From: an uncultured Sutterella sp.
Lineage (GTDB): Bacteria; Pseudomonadota; Gammaproteobacteria; Burkholderiales; Burkholderiaceae_F
Assembly: GCA_900552915.1 (NCBI GenBank)
Contig: USBS01000008.1
Span: 1 to 33,471, forward strand
Length of the DNA: 33,471 nucleotides
Direction of reading: 5' to 3'
The notes under the pieces: model-generated
Told to the model about the DNA's origin: nothing
Seen by the model: only the letters and a program-made list of their open reading frames with translations
The model's database searches: none
Shown: one piece after another, positions 15,244 through 23,690 of the stretch
Numbering within the stretch: position 1 is the first letter of the stretch
Layout: the number at the start of each line of letters is the position of its first letter
Translations under genes and position numbers: made by a program

Positions 15244-16227
15244 TCAAAGATTGCCGCGCTTGCGGGTGGATTCGGATTGAAGACTGCGGGCCGGATGCCA
15301 GAAATCGAAAAAGTTGAACCAGTCAAGAGGGCTTTTGAGCAGTTCATCTTGCAGTGCAGAGGCCCAAGTGAAGGCCATTGCTTGCAGCGCCGACTGTCGT
15401 TTGGCTCTGGGAATCGGGTGCCCGTCGTACAGACGTCTGAAGCAAACGCGGTAGCGGGAGGGGCTTTCCGGATTCGTTTCACGCGTGCAGACCATGCTCC
15501 AGGCCGGGCACTTCAAAAGCGCGGCCAACAGAAAGGGGCCCATTGCGACCGGCGCATCTTCGCCCATGAACGGGACACGGATGCAGGCGTTGGAGCCGAT
15601 CGGGGTGCGATCGGCAACGACGACGACCCAATGGCCCGCTTCGATCAGTTCGGCGAGACGCACTGCCGTCTGAGGACCGACATCGGTCACCTGCAGGTGC
15701 CGTACGGCAAAGCGGGGGTTGAGTTTGGTGATCATTGCGGTAAAGCGCGCCGCGTGCGCCGTGTGCGTAAGCACGTACACTTCGCGTGCACGTGTTGCCT
15801 CATGCTCCTTGAGCGCCGATTCGCCGATGAATTGGCACAGCTCCTGACAACCCGTGTGGGCGGTGACGATGATTGCCCCCCTGGGCTCCGAGAGCAGTGC
15901 CTCGACACCCGAAACGGCCAGGTCGCGGGCTGTGAAGAAACCCGAAACGGCAAGGAGCTTGTCAAGGATCGTATCGGCAAAGCGCCAGATGTGTGCAAGG
16001 CTCGCAAAGAGGCCGGGCTTGCGCGTGCCGGCAGTATGGGCAACGTGCGTGAGATAAAGGGTGCTTGCGCGTCTGGCCGCAGGGCTTGCAAGCCAGTAGA
16101 AAACGATGACAGGCCAAAGCGAGAGATGAAAGAGCGTGCGGCCCCCGATGCGAAAGAAGGCAAGCAGAATCGAAATGCCTGCCGTACTAGTTTTCTCCTG
16201 CGTTTCGGACCAATGCTTATCCGTCAT
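15244..16227 (-). CDS. LpxL/HtrB-like lipid acyltransferase (APE cluster)
   Basis: A 327-residue lysophospholipid/lipid A acyltransferase-like protein (COG4261 type). It has an N-terminal membrane-anchoring segment (about 20-48) and the catalytic H-X4-E motif in AHTGCQE (H124, E129), then VVVVADRTP and RVPFMGEDAPVAMGPFLLA, which match the substrate-binding region of LpxL relatives. In APE clusters this domain usually sits at the C-terminus of a glycosyltransferase-acyltransferase fusion (ApeJ); here it is a separate gene overlapping the glycosyltransferase by ATGA at 16224-16227. Its likely job is acylation of the polyene carrier lipid. It is the last gene of the cluster. Confidence 0.82.
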   Translation of the reverse strand: MTDKHWSETQEKTSTAGISILLAFFRIGGRTLFHLSLWPVIVFYWLASPAARRASTLYLTHVAHTAGTRKPGLFASLAHIWRFADTILDKLLAVSGFFTARDLAVSGVEALLSEPRGAIIVTAHTGCQELCQFIGESALKEHEATRAREVYVLTHTAHAARFTAMITKLNPRFAVRHLQVTDVGPQTAVRLAELIEAGHWVVVVADRTPIGSNACIRVPFMGEDAPVAMGPFLLAALLKCPAWSMVCTRETNPESPSRYRVCFRRLYDGHPIPRAKRQSALQAMAFTWASALQDELLKSPLDWFNFFDFWHPARSLQSESTRKRGNL

Positions 16228-16955
16228 TTTGCAAAGCCCAGACGGCGTAACAGCATGGTGAAAAAGTGCCCGGCGTGCAACCGACTGATGCGCACGTTAT
16301 CCGAGAATGCTTTGAAGTGCGAGATGCCGTCTTTGGGATATGTGACGCCGACGGCTCGGTTGAGCACATTGACGTTTGCCCATAGGAGCCGCACGACGAT
16401 GTCGGGGTCAAAGTCCATGCGCCGCGTTTTGACGCTGGGCAATATCGGAAGCGTCTGCGCAATCGGATAGACGCGAAATCCGCACATGGCATCCTTAAGC
16501 TTTTTGCTGCCGGTGTTGATGTGCACCCAGAAATTTGTGAGCTTGCGGCCCCAAAGGCGTGAGGCGGGTACCGATTGATCGTAAACGGGGTAGCCGCAGA
16601 TGAGCGACTGCGGATTTTCTCTTGCAAGATCGAGAAAGGCACGTACTTCGGAAAGATCGTGCTGTCCGTCGGCATCAATTTGCAAGGCGTGGGTAAAACC
16701 CATGTTGTCGGCCGTGTATAGACCGGCAATCACGGCGGCGCCTTTGCCGCCGTTTCGGGCTAGACGCACGAGGCTTGCGCCGGAGTGTTCGGCGGCTGAG
16801 ACGTCGAGAGCTTGAGCGCATTCGGCGTCGCTGCCGTCGTCGACGAGAACGACGGGCAGGTTCATTGCGTCGAGTTCGTCGAGCAGCTCGCAGATAACTT
16901 TATGGTGGTTGTAGACCGGAATGAGCGCAACGGGGCGAAATGCGGCGGAAGTCAT
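16224..16955 (-). CDS. Family 2 glycosyltransferase (APE cluster)
   Basis: A 243-residue GT-A glycosyltransferase of the dolichyl-phosphate mannosyltransferase-like branch of family GT2. LIPVYNHHK opens the Rossmann-like domain; DDGS (39-42) and the metal-binding DADGQHD (94-100) are intact, and GKGAAVIAG is present. A membrane tail is not obvious. ATG 16955 overlaps the end of the ligase/dehydratase gene by ATGA and has GGAGGA upstream; the frame is open further upstream, but that part is a shadow of the previous gene. It corresponds to the first half of ApeJ. Sugar donor and acceptor are unknown; it may link the polyene to its lipid anchor. Confidence 0.85.
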   Translation of the reverse strand: MTSAAFRPVALIPVYNHHKVICELLDELDAMNLPVVLVDDGSDAECAQALDVSAAEHSGASLVRLARNGGKGAAVIAGLYTADNMGFTHALQIDADGQHDLSEVRAFLDLARENPQSLICGYPVYDQSVPASRLWGRKLTNFWVHINTGSKKLKDAMCGFRVYPIAQTLPILPSVKTRRMDFDPDIVVRLLWANVNVLNRAVGVTYPKDGISHFKAFSDNVRISRLHAGHFFTMLLRRLGFAK

Positions 16956-18685
16956 GAGCCGTCCTCCAGAAGCAATGTGCCGCGCGAGAGCGTTTTGCCT
17001 TCGGGGCTTTCGTAGAGGAAGTTCACTTTGCCCGCGCTGCGAGAAAGCCTCAGAACCACCGTATCGTCCGGGCGAACCGGAAACATGAATTTGAGAGCCT
17101 TGATACCGACGACGGAGCCGGCAAGATGCCAGTAGCGGCAGGCGACATCTTGCGCCCATTTGACTTGTACAACGCCGGGTAGGAGTGCAAATTCCGGGAA
17201 GTGTCCGTCGAAATAAGGAGAATCGGCGGGGACGGCAAGCGCCATGACGGCTGTGTCTTCATCGACTCGCTCGAGCAGTACCGCCTGAGGCGACTGGTGC
17301 GAAAAGAGCGTTTCGGCGGCGGTTGTCGTGGCTTTTCCTAAGGCATTTTGCGGAAGCGCCCAGGTAAAGCGCCACTGCCGCGGCAGACAGACGCGCTCGA
17401 TATGCTTGAGCAGTTCGTTGCGAAGACGGTCAACCAATGCCCGCTTGCCTTCGGCAAGCATTAGTCGGCTGCCTTCGGGTGTTGTGACGGCAGCTACCGC
17501 GATGCGCTCGATCGAGCTCTCGACGGTGCTCTTGCGCAGAAAAGTCTTTGCTTCCGAGACAAGACCGGTTGAAAGAAGTGCCTTCTCAACGGTTTTGAGC
17601 GAAACGCGCTTTCCTTCGATTTTGACGATGCGATCGGCGCGGCCCAAAAGCGTGAACGTTTCGCCGCTCGGATCAACCGCCACCATATCGGCAGTGGTTT
17701 CCCAGTCGTTCGAAGCAAGCTGAGGACTTTTGATGACAAGCAGGGAATTCTCCGTTTTCCACTGGACGGCAGGCAGCGCGCGGTAGCCGAGGTTCGTGAT
17801 GCGGCCTTCGTCGTCGATTGCGCGTCGACGCCAGGCGATGCCGCCCGACTCGGAACTGCCGAACAACTCGACCGGAGCAATGCCGGTGCGTGCGAGCGTG
17901 AGCCGCAGGCCTTCGTCGCTCAAGGGGCCGCCGCTCGAATAAATAACCCGCAGAATGGGGGCGGCTTGTTTCCAGAGCGGATGCTCCGGCAGACGGTTGA
18001 GGTGAGCGGGACTGGCAATCCAGGCGGCGTCGCGCACTTTGCAGACATGTCCCAAAAGTTCTTCGGGGTAGAGAATGCGTTCGTGCCAGACGGCGCGGGC
18101 CGAGCGCAGCGGCCATAAGAGCGCAAAAAGCAGTCCGTAGATGTGTTGCTGCGAGACCGTCGAAAAAATGACCGTGTTTTCGGTGAGTTCGTTTTCCTGC
18201 CCGTGGCCTCGTGCGTTGATGCTTTCGACTTCGCAGAAAAGCTGTGAGAGACGTTTGACAACAAGCGAAGGTGTCCCGGTGGAGCCGGAAGTAAAGAGCG
18301 CGACGAGAGGCTTTGCAGCATCAATGACGTCGCGGCAGGGCTCGGCGGCATCTTCGCGGGAAATTTTCGGAATCGGACAGCTCGGAGGGAAGTTTCCGGC
18401 GGTTGCCTGAACCTCGCTTTTCAGGTGTTCGATGAGGGATTCGGACGTGTCTGCAGGCAGTACGGCGCGTACGCCCGCCGCCCAGCAGCCGAAGAGAGCG
18501 GCGGCAGAATCGAAGATGTCGGAAAAGTAAAGCGCGACCGACGAGGCTCCGCTTTTTTGAATGGCGGCCTTCCAGCCGGCAGCGGCGATGGCGAATTCGC
18601 GTCGGCTGCGTACGCCGTTTTCCGATACGGTACAGGCGCGGTCGTCATCGGCGGCTTCGGGCAGTATGCGGCAGCAGTCGATCAA
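16952..18685 (-). CDS. AMP-ligase fused to ApeI-type dehydratase domain
   Basis: A 577-residue fusion. Residues 1 to about 460 are an acyl/aryl-adenylate-forming ligase: P-loop FTSGSTGTPS (131-140), the ELFGSSESGG motif (273-282), GRADRIVKIEGKRVSL (348-363) and the C-terminal catalytic lysine K451 in NALGK. It should activate the starter acid and load it on an ACP (ApeH role). Residues of about 470-577 are a hot-dog dehydratase (ApeI role) with GHFP (H495) and LPGVVQV. The position 14 residues after the His, Asp in FabA, is Lys509 here. ATGA overlaps occur at both ends. Separate ApeH and ApeI proteins are the E. coli arrangement. Confidence 0.87.
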   Translation of the reverse strand: MIDCCRILPEAADDDRACTVSENGVRSRREFAIAAAGWKAAIQKSGASSVALYFSDIFDSAAALFGCWAAGVRAVLPADTSESLIEHLKSEVQATAGNFPPSCPIPKISREDAAEPCRDVIDAAKPLVALFTSGSTGTPSLVVKRLSQLFCEVESINARGHGQENELTENTVIFSTVSQQHIYGLLFALLWPLRSARAVWHERILYPEELLGHVCKVRDAAWIASPAHLNRLPEHPLWKQAAPILRVIYSSGGPLSDEGLRLTLARTGIAPVELFGSSESGGIAWRRRAIDDEGRITNLGYRALPAVQWKTENSLLVIKSPQLASNDWETTADMVAVDPSGETFTLLGRADRIVKIEGKRVSLKTVEKALLSTGLVSEAKTFLRKSTVESSIERIAVAAVTTPEGSRLMLAEGKRALVDRLRNELLKHIERVCLPRQWRFTWALPQNALGKATTTAAETLFSHQSPQAVLLERVDEDTAVMALAVPADSPYFDGHFPEFALLPGVVQVKWAQDVACRYWHLAGSVVGIKALKFMFPVRPDDTVVLRLSRSAGKVNFLYESPEGKTLSRGTLLLEDGS

Positions 18686-19236
18686 GGCAATTCTCCGTTG
18701 GCAGTGTGCTTTCGCTCAACGAAAAGACGCACGCCGAACTCGACGGCAAACATCAGTCCGATGAGCACGTAGCTGACGGCCCCATTGTATAGGGCCCACC
18801 AGGCATCGCTTCGCAATAAGGCAGAGTCGAGCGCAACCAATCCGTTTGCTGCGAAAAAAACGCACCAGGCGACAGTAACGCGACGGCAGTAGATCACGGC
18901 GTGAAGCGGCAGATTCTTGTTTTTGAGACGGGCCAGTTTTTCGACGACGGGAGTGTTTTTGAGCGAGGCTGCAAAAAGAAGGAAAAGTGCGGCGTTGACG
19001 AAAACCGGATAGAGCTTTAATGCCGAAGTTGCGTCGAATACGGTTGCGCAGACGGCGAGGACGACGGCTGCGGCTGCACAGGCGCAGCTTGCAGTCGAGC
19101 GTTTGCTCAGAGCTCCGAGCAGAGCTACGGCCGCCAGAACAAGTGCGGCCGCAGAAGTCATGCCGCGAGCAAGCAGCTGCCAAATCGCGAAGGGATAGGC
19201 GGCGAAAAGACAGAGCGTGACGATTCGTACGAACAT
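18682..19236 (-). CDS. apeG: COG4648-type predicted membrane protein (ApeG-like)
   Basis: A 184-residue inner-membrane protein with about six hydrophobic segments (roughly 4-22, 26-43, 50-66, 73-91, 117-136, 148-168). The segment LYPVFVNAALFLLFAASL, followed by the ARLKNKNLP...YCRRVTVAWCVFFAANG region, is the signature of a conserved membrane family found in APE clusters. Its function is not established. No Shine-Dalgarno precedes ATG 19236, and a hairpin (19246-19283) ends 9 nt upstream. It overlaps the ligase/dehydratase gene by ATGA. Confidence 0.78.
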   Translation of the reverse strand: MFVRIVTLCLFAAYPFAIWQLLARGMTSAAALVLAAVALLGALSKRSTASCACAAAAVVLAVCATVFDATSALKLYPVFVNAALFLLFAASLKNTPVVEKLARLKNKNLPLHAVIYCRRVTVAWCVFFAANGLVALDSALLRSDAWWALYNGAVSYVLIGLMFAVEFGVRLFVERKHTANGELP

Positions 19237-19243
19237 GACATCG

Positions 19244-19283
19244 AAAAGCCCGTCGCCCGGAATGAACCGCAGGTGACGGGCTT
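19244..19283 (-). terminator. Terminator-like attenuator between ACP and apeG-like gene
   Basis: On the minus strand AAGCCCGTC (19275-19283 read in reverse) pairs perfectly with GACGGGCTT (19246-19254) around a 20-nt loop, followed by TT, so that the transcript reads CTTTTCG. It sits inside the operon, just after the two ACP genes. Partial termination would give more ACP than downstream enzymes. Confidence 0.5.
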
Positions 19284-19302
19284 GGGTTGGTCCTGATCGG
19301 GA

Positions 19303-19554
19303 CTATCCGTTGATTAAGGTTCCCAGAACCTTCGTGAGATCGCCCACCGTGCGCACTTGCTTGAAGTCGTTCGGGGAGACGGTCTTTTCGCCGATGAAGG
19401 GACGGAGCTTGACGATGAGGTCCACTGCATCGATCGAGTCGAGATCAAGGTCGTCGTAGAGTTTGGCTTCGGGGACGACCGCGGCGGGATCGATTTCGAA
19501 GGCTTCTTCAAGCACGCGCTTGAGTTCGTCGAGGATTTGCTGTTCGGTCACCAT
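19303..19554 (-). CDS. apeF: Acyl carrier protein (second ACP of APE cluster)
   Basis: An 83-residue acidic, helical acyl carrier protein. The phosphopantetheine attachment serine is S40 in DLDLDSIDAVDLI. It would carry the growing polyene or starter as a thioester. It differs clearly in sequence from its neighbour, so the two ACPs probably have separate roles (starter loading versus elongation), as described for APE systems. It lies 24 nt after the first ACP gene. The E/F letter is assigned by position only. Confidence 0.88.
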   Translation of the reverse strand: MVTEQQILDELKRVLEEAFEIDPAAVVPEAKLYDDLDLDSIDAVDLIVKLRPFIGEKTVSPNDFKQVRTVGDLTKVLGTLING

Positions 19555-19578
19555 GGATGTTCTCGGAAATAGCGGAAA

Positions 19579-19845
19579 TTAGGAGGCGGAATTGGCCGCA
19601 ACGAAATCGGCAAGTGCGGCGACGCTTGCAAAGTGTTTCTTGTTTTCTTCGTTTTCGGCCGACATGGTGATGCCGTACTTCTTTTTGATTGCCAGCCCCA
19701 GTTCGAGTGCGTCAATGGAATCCAGGCCTAGGCCGTCGACGAATAAAGGGGCATCGGTTTCGATATCTTCCGGTTTGATGTCTTCCAGCCCGAGCGCCGA
19801 GACGATCAGTGCTTTGAGTTCCTGCTGCAGTTCTTCTTTAGTCAT
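19579..19845 (-). CDS. apeE: Acyl carrier protein (first ACP of APE cluster)
   Basis: An 88-residue acyl carrier protein. The phosphopantetheine serine is S43 in GLGLDSIDALELG, and the fold is four-helix (residues 3-18, 43-56 and others). It is 24 nt downstream of the PlsC-type acyltransferase gene and 24 nt upstream of the other ACP. It likely serves polyene elongation with the ketosynthases, ketoreductase and dehydratases of this operon. The letter assignment follows gene order. Confidence 0.9.
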   Translation of the reverse strand: MTKEELQQELKALIVSALGLEDIKPEDIETDAPLFVDGLGLDSIDALELGLAIKKKYGITMSAENEENKKHFASVAALADFVAANSAS

Positions 19846-19869
19846 GACTAAGGTTGGTTTTTGTTGGCT

Positions 19870-20637
19870 TTACGCAAAAAGGCGCTTCTTCAATTCCTGC
19901 GTGAGACGACGCACCGCAATCGGGCGTCCGAGTTCTTTTTCCAGTTCGACGAAGGGCGCTACGTCAATGTCTTCGAGCGCGCGAACGGAGATGAGCATTT
20001 TACGCTCGGGCACCTGATACCACGCAATGCCTTTCATGAGTGCGGGAGGAGTACAAGTGATTCGCACCGGCGTAATGCTGCGGCCGCTTTCGAGCGCAAT
20101 GGATGCAGCGCCGTGGTGCAGACGGGGTTCCGCACCCGGTACCGAGCGCGTGCCTTCGGGAAAGACGACGAGCGTGTCGCCGAGCGCGAGACTTCTTGTG
20201 CAGGCCTGAATCAATTCGGGTCCCGAATCGTTTGCAATGTAGCCCGAGGCTTTGACGGGTGAACTGAGTGCAAAAGATTCGGTAAGCGTAGCCTTGACGA
20301 TGCAATTGGCATTGGCAATCAGTCCGTGCAGGATGACGACGTCGATGAGCGTCGGGTGCGAAGCGCAGACGAAAAGCGATTCGCAGCTCAAGCGATGCTT
20401 GAGGGCGGGATCGAGATCAAGCTTTAAAACCTGCAGCCAGCCGAGCAGTCGAATGAAGAATGCAAAACTGACTTGCACGACTTTTCGGGCCTTGAGTTCG
20501 CGCTTGCGGGCGTCCGAAATGAAAAGGTTGAGCGAGGGAAAGACGCATAGACGAAAAAGGATTCCGCCCGTGAAAAAAACGAGGAATCCGAATCCGGTGG
20601 CCGGAACGCGCCAAAGTTTGCTCAGAAACGCCCTCAC
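19870..20637 (-). CDS. apeD: PlsC-like 1-acylglycerol-3-phosphate acyltransferase (ApeD-like)
   Basis: A 255-residue membrane-associated acyltransferase of the PlsC family, with a hydrophobic N-terminus (about 12-32). The catalytic H-X4-D motif is in ASHPTLID (H94, D99), and the acceptor-phosphate motif FPEGTR is at 159-164. The chosen start is GTG 20637, giving a GTGA overlap with the upstream gene and GGGAG a few bases before it; ATG 20655 or 20649 are alternatives with longer overlap. In APE systems this enzyme is thought to make the acylated lipid anchor or transfer the polyene to it. Confidence 0.87.
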   Translation of the reverse strand: MRAFLSKLWRVPATGFGFLVFFTGGILFRLCVFPSLNLFISDARKRELKARKVVQVSFAFFIRLLGWLQVLKLDLDPALKHRLSCESLFVCASHPTLIDVVILHGLIANANCIVKATLTESFALSSPVKASGYIANDSGPELIQACTRSLALGDTLVVFPEGTRSVPGAEPRLHHGAASIALESGRSITPVRITCTPPALMKGIAWYQVPERKMLISVRALEDIDVAPFVELEKELGRPIAVRRLTQELKKRLFA

Positions 20638-21356
20638 GTTCGCTCCCATTTCCAACCGCGTTGGCCGTCGGTTTCTTCGTGGTCGGAAGTTCCGCCCAGC
20701 AGGAAGCGGATTTCACCGAGAAGATGCGGCCCCGGCGTCGGCTTAACGTCCGAACAGAATTTGAGCTTGAAGACGTCGGCGCCTTTGTCTGCGGTCAGAC
20801 GTGCTGCCCAGGCGCAGGGAACGGGCGACGTGTCGTCGATGTTGCTCTGTTTCCAGAGTTCCGGCAGCGGCTCCTCATAGCGCACCACGATCACCGAAGG
20901 TGTGGTTTGCAGTTTTAAAGAAGCTTCGATAAGCGCGCAGCTTCCCGTCAGGGGGCCGGCAGCAACAGCCGAAGCTGCTGTGTGGTTTTTAAGCCAGATG
21001 GCGGCTTGCGCACCGACGGCATTGTGCACGCTGAGCGCAAAATCGGCAGGACTGACTTCGTTTTCTTCCGCAAGCGAAGCGGTGAGTTTGAAGGTGCGCG
21101 ACACATCACCCCAGCTCGAAGCCCAGATCGTCGGCTCGGCGCTTGTCGGTGAAAGTTCGGCATAGGCCGCAAGCGCACAACGTCCTAAAGGGGAAAGGCG
21201 TCGGCGGATGCCGGCAGGAATTGCCGCATAGCTCGGTGCTTGCGCTTCGGGGGCATCAAGAGATGTGCCCAGGGCCCATTGCTTCCAAAGTGCGGCATCT
21301 GCGCATCGGGTGCTTACGACGGCAACATCGGTGACGTGAAAGACGATTCCGCTCAT
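20634..21356 (-). CDS. apeC: Short ketosynthase-like protein (ApeC-like chain-length factor)
   Basis: A 240-residue protein resembling only the N-terminal half of beta-ketoacyl synthases (Ketoacyl-synt_2 type). IWASSWGDVSRTF and SVHNAVGAQAAIW match family landmarks, but there is no Cys-His-His triad: the expected nucleophile region reads ASAVAAGPLTGS. In studied APE systems ApeC forms a heterodimer with the ketosynthase ApeO, acting like a chain-length factor; the same role is inferred here. ATG 21356 overlaps the methyltransferase stop by ATGA. Open frame further upstream is a shadow of the methyltransferase. Confidence 0.78.
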   Translation of the reverse strand: MSGIVFHVTDVAVVSTRCADAALWKQWALGTSLDAPEAQAPSYAAIPAGIRRRLSPLGRCALAAYAELSPTSAEPTIWASSWGDVSRTFKLTASLAEENEVSPADFALSVHNAVGAQAAIWLKNHTAASAVAAGPLTGSCALIEASLKLQTTPSVIVVRYEEPLPELWKQSNIDDTSPVPCAWAARLTADKGADVFKLKFCSDVKPTPGPHLLGEIRFLLGGTSDHEETDGQRGWKWERT

Positions 21357-22438
21357 TGCGAGTCCCCTAGAGCGGGCTTGAGGATGTAGAGCGTGTGGCT
21401 GACGCCTACGCCGTCGTGGCGGTATTCGATATCCAGCCCTGTCTTTTTGAAAATCGCTTCCAAGTCGGCACGGCGGTAGAAGCGGGAGTTGCCGTTTGCC
21501 ATTGCCGTGAAGTAAAGCGACACGGCGGCAAGCGAGAAATTTGCGGCGGCAAAGGGTTGACCGTCGACCAGACATTCGAGCACCGCAAAGCGACCGTTTG
21601 GGCTCAGAAGAGTCTTGCAGCGCGTCAAAATGCTGACGGCTTCATCGGGTGAAAAACAGTCGAGGAACTGGCTCATCCAAATGACGTCGGCCTTGCCGTT
21701 CGTTGCGGGCATGCTTTCGGGGACAAGCCAGTCGACTTCGGCAGCACAAAAACGCTCGGCGTCGGGCGAGGCGGCAAGGGCGGCGCGCGCCGTTTTGCAC
21801 TGCTGCGGCAGGTCGATGAGCGTGACGCGGGCTTGCGGCATGGCATTTAAACAGGCCGCGGCGAATTTTCCGGTGTTGCCGCCGACGTCGAACAAAACCG
21901 CGGGGTGCAGTCGCTGCTGCAGTTCGGCTGCAAGCATTGCGAAGTAGCGATCCGAGTAGTAGTGATCGAACGCAAACCAACTTGTGCGGGCGGGTTCGGG
22001 AAGCTCCGAAATGGCCGGATAAATGGTAGGCCAGTCGCTGAGCTCCTTGAGACCCGCCGGTCGGCCTTCGACAAGCGCTTCCGTGAGGTGATCCATGCCG
22101 CGGTAGCAGACGTCTGCCGTGAAGTTGAAGTTGACGCGGGTCATCTCGTCAAAGAGCAGACACTGACCGGTTTTGGTAAGGCTCAGCGTACCGTCTTCGG
22201 CTTTGGCAAGCACGTCGCCCGAAACGAGCACATCTGTCAGAACGCCGGTGGCATAGGGCGTAAGCGAACAGGCGTGCGCAGCTTCTGCCTCGGAGCAGGG
22301 GTCGTCCGCAATGTGCTTTAGAAAGCCCGTAGCAATGCCCGAGCGCACGGCCTGAAACAGAATCGGACCGAAAGCAATGCGCTGCGCCTTATTGAGCGCT
22401 TCGATGATCGACTCGCCGTCGCTGCGTTTGTGAACCAT
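21353..22438 (-). CDS. apeB: SAM-dependent methyltransferase (ApeB-like)
   Basis: A 361-residue class I methyltransferase with an N-terminal winged-helix/dimerisation region (about 10-100) as in small-molecule O-methyltransferases. Motif I is DVGGNTGKF (184-192), followed by ARVTLIDLP and the post-motif WMSQFLDCFSPDEAVSIL and LLSPNGRFAVLE. In APE clusters it is thought to methylate the aryl head group. AGGAG precedes ATG 22438, which lies 4 nt after the upstream ketosynthase stop; a longer frame from 22495 lies within that gene and is rejected. Substrate is inferred from context only. Confidence 0.85.
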   Translation of the reverse strand: MVHKRSDGESIIEALNKAQRIAFGPILFQAVRSGIATGFLKHIADDPCSEAEAAHACSLTPYATGVLTDVLVSGDVLAKAEDGTLSLTKTGQCLLFDEMTRVNFNFTADVCYRGMDHLTEALVEGRPAGLKELSDWPTIYPAISELPEPARTSWFAFDHYYSDRYFAMLAAELQQRLHPAVLFDVGGNTGKFAAACLNAMPQARVTLIDLPQQCKTARAALAASPDAERFCAAEVDWLVPESMPATNGKADVIWMSQFLDCFSPDEAVSILTRCKTLLSPNGRFAVLECLVDGQPFAAANFSLAAVSLYFTAMANGNSRFYRRADLEAIFKKTGLDIEYRHDGVGVSHTLYILKPALGDSQ

Positions 22439-22442
22439 CGAT

Positions 22443-23690
22443 TTACTCCTTGTATCGGCCGAGAATGAGCGAGGTGTTGATGCCGCCGAAGGCAAAGTTA
22501 TTGCTCATTACGAAGTCGGTTCGTTTTTCCAGTGGTTTGCTCCTAATGTAGGCAAGCTTGCTGCAGTCTTCCGAAACCTCATCGAGATTGAGGTTGGGTG
22601 CAAACCAACCTTCATTCATCATCATGATCGACATCCAGGCTTCGAGTGAGCCGCAGGCGCCGAGCGTGTGTCCCATGTAGCTTTTGATCGTCGAAACGGG
22701 CGTTTGGTCGCCGAAAACGCTCATCATGGCCTGTGATTCGGCGCTGTCGCCGCGGTCGGTGCCGGTGCCGTGCGCATTGATGTAGCCGATGTCCTCGGGC
22801 GCAAGCCCTGCATCGGCGAGCGCCAGTCGCATCGCTTGAGCCATTTGCTCGGATTGGGGGCTCGTAACGTGCGCACCGTCGGAATTGGTGCCGAACCCCT
22901 TGATTTCCGCATAAATTTTGGCGCCGCGTGCTTTTGCGAAGTCCAGATCTTCCAAAATGAGCGTGCAGCCACCTTCTCCGATCACCAGGCCGTCTCGCTG
23001 CGCATCGAAGGGGCGGGGAGAGAGCTGCGGGCGATCGTTGAAGTTGGTGCTCGTGGCAAAGAGCGTATCGAAGATTGCGGCGTCGGATGCGTCGAGTTCT
23101 TCACAGCCCCCGGCGACCATGGCCTTGGTGCGTCCTGCCAGAATCGACTCGTAGGCGTAGCCGATTGCCTGAGAAGACGATGTACAGGCCGAACTTGTCG
23201 TGATGATGCGGCCTTTGATCTTGAAAAACACGCCGATGTTGACCGCTGCCGTGTGCGACATCATGCGCACATAGGTATTGGCATTCATGTCGGCCGTGGA
23301 GCGATTGAGAATGAGGCTTGCGATATCGGCTACTGCGGAAGGCGTGCCGGCGCTTGAGCCGTAGGCAATGCCGATGTCGCCGGAACTCAGAAACGCCTGA
23401 TTGTCGAGAAGGCCTGCGTCGGCAAGCGCCGCTTCGGTGGCGCGTACGCCGAGAATGCCGACTCGTCCCATACTGCGCATGCTCTTGCGGTTGTACTTGG
23501 CCGGGTCGAGCTCAAAGGGGACCGCGGGACAAGCAAGTCTCGTATGCAGTCCCTTGATGTCGTCCCATTCGTGCATGACGCGTACGGCATTGGTGCAACT
23601 TTTGAGCTTGCGGGAGACGGTCTCCCAGTCGTTGCCCAAAGGGCTGATGGCGCCGACTCCGGTGACGACCACGCGTTTTCTGTTGCTCAT
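22443..23690 (-). CDS. apeR: Beta-ketoacyl-ACP synthase II-type (ApeR-like)
   Basis: A 415-residue FabF-type condensing enzyme with a full catalytic set: Cys169 in SSACTSSSQ, His307 in HGTGTDRGD, and Lys336/His341 in KSYMGHTLGACG. It would condense malonyl-ACP with the starter or the growing chain. It overlaps the ketoreductase by ATGA at 23687-23690. Two complete ketosynthases in one operon are typical for APE clusters; ApeR is usually thought to act at an early or starter step, but this sequence alone does not show which step it performs. Confidence 0.93.
   Translation of the reverse strand: MSNRKRVVVTGVGAISPLGNDWETVSRKLKSCTNAVRVMHEWDDIKGLHTRLACPAVPFELDPAKYNRKSMRSMGRVGILGVRATEAALADAGLLDNQAFLSSGDIGIAYGSSAGTPSAVADIASLILNRSTADMNANTYVRMMSHTAAVNIGVFFKIKGRIITTSSACTSSSQAIGYAYESILAGRTKAMVAGGCEELDASDAAIFDTLFATSTNFNDRPQLSPRPFDAQRDGLVIGEGGCTLILEDLDFAKARGAKIYAEIKGFGTNSDGAHVTSPQSEQMAQAMRLALADAGLAPEDIGYINAHGTGTDRGDSAESQAMMSVFGDQTPVSTIKSYMGHTLGACGSLEAWMSIMMMNEGWFAPNLNLDEVSEDCSKLAYIRSKPLEKRTDFVMSNNFAFGGINTSLILGRYKE

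Noticed and set aside
20634..21356. Cysteine in GPLTGSC of the short ketosynthase-like protein as a catalytic nucleophile
   Set aside because: It is not in a nucleophile-elbow context, and the two active-site histidines are missing because the protein ends before that half of the fold. A non-catalytic partner role fits better.
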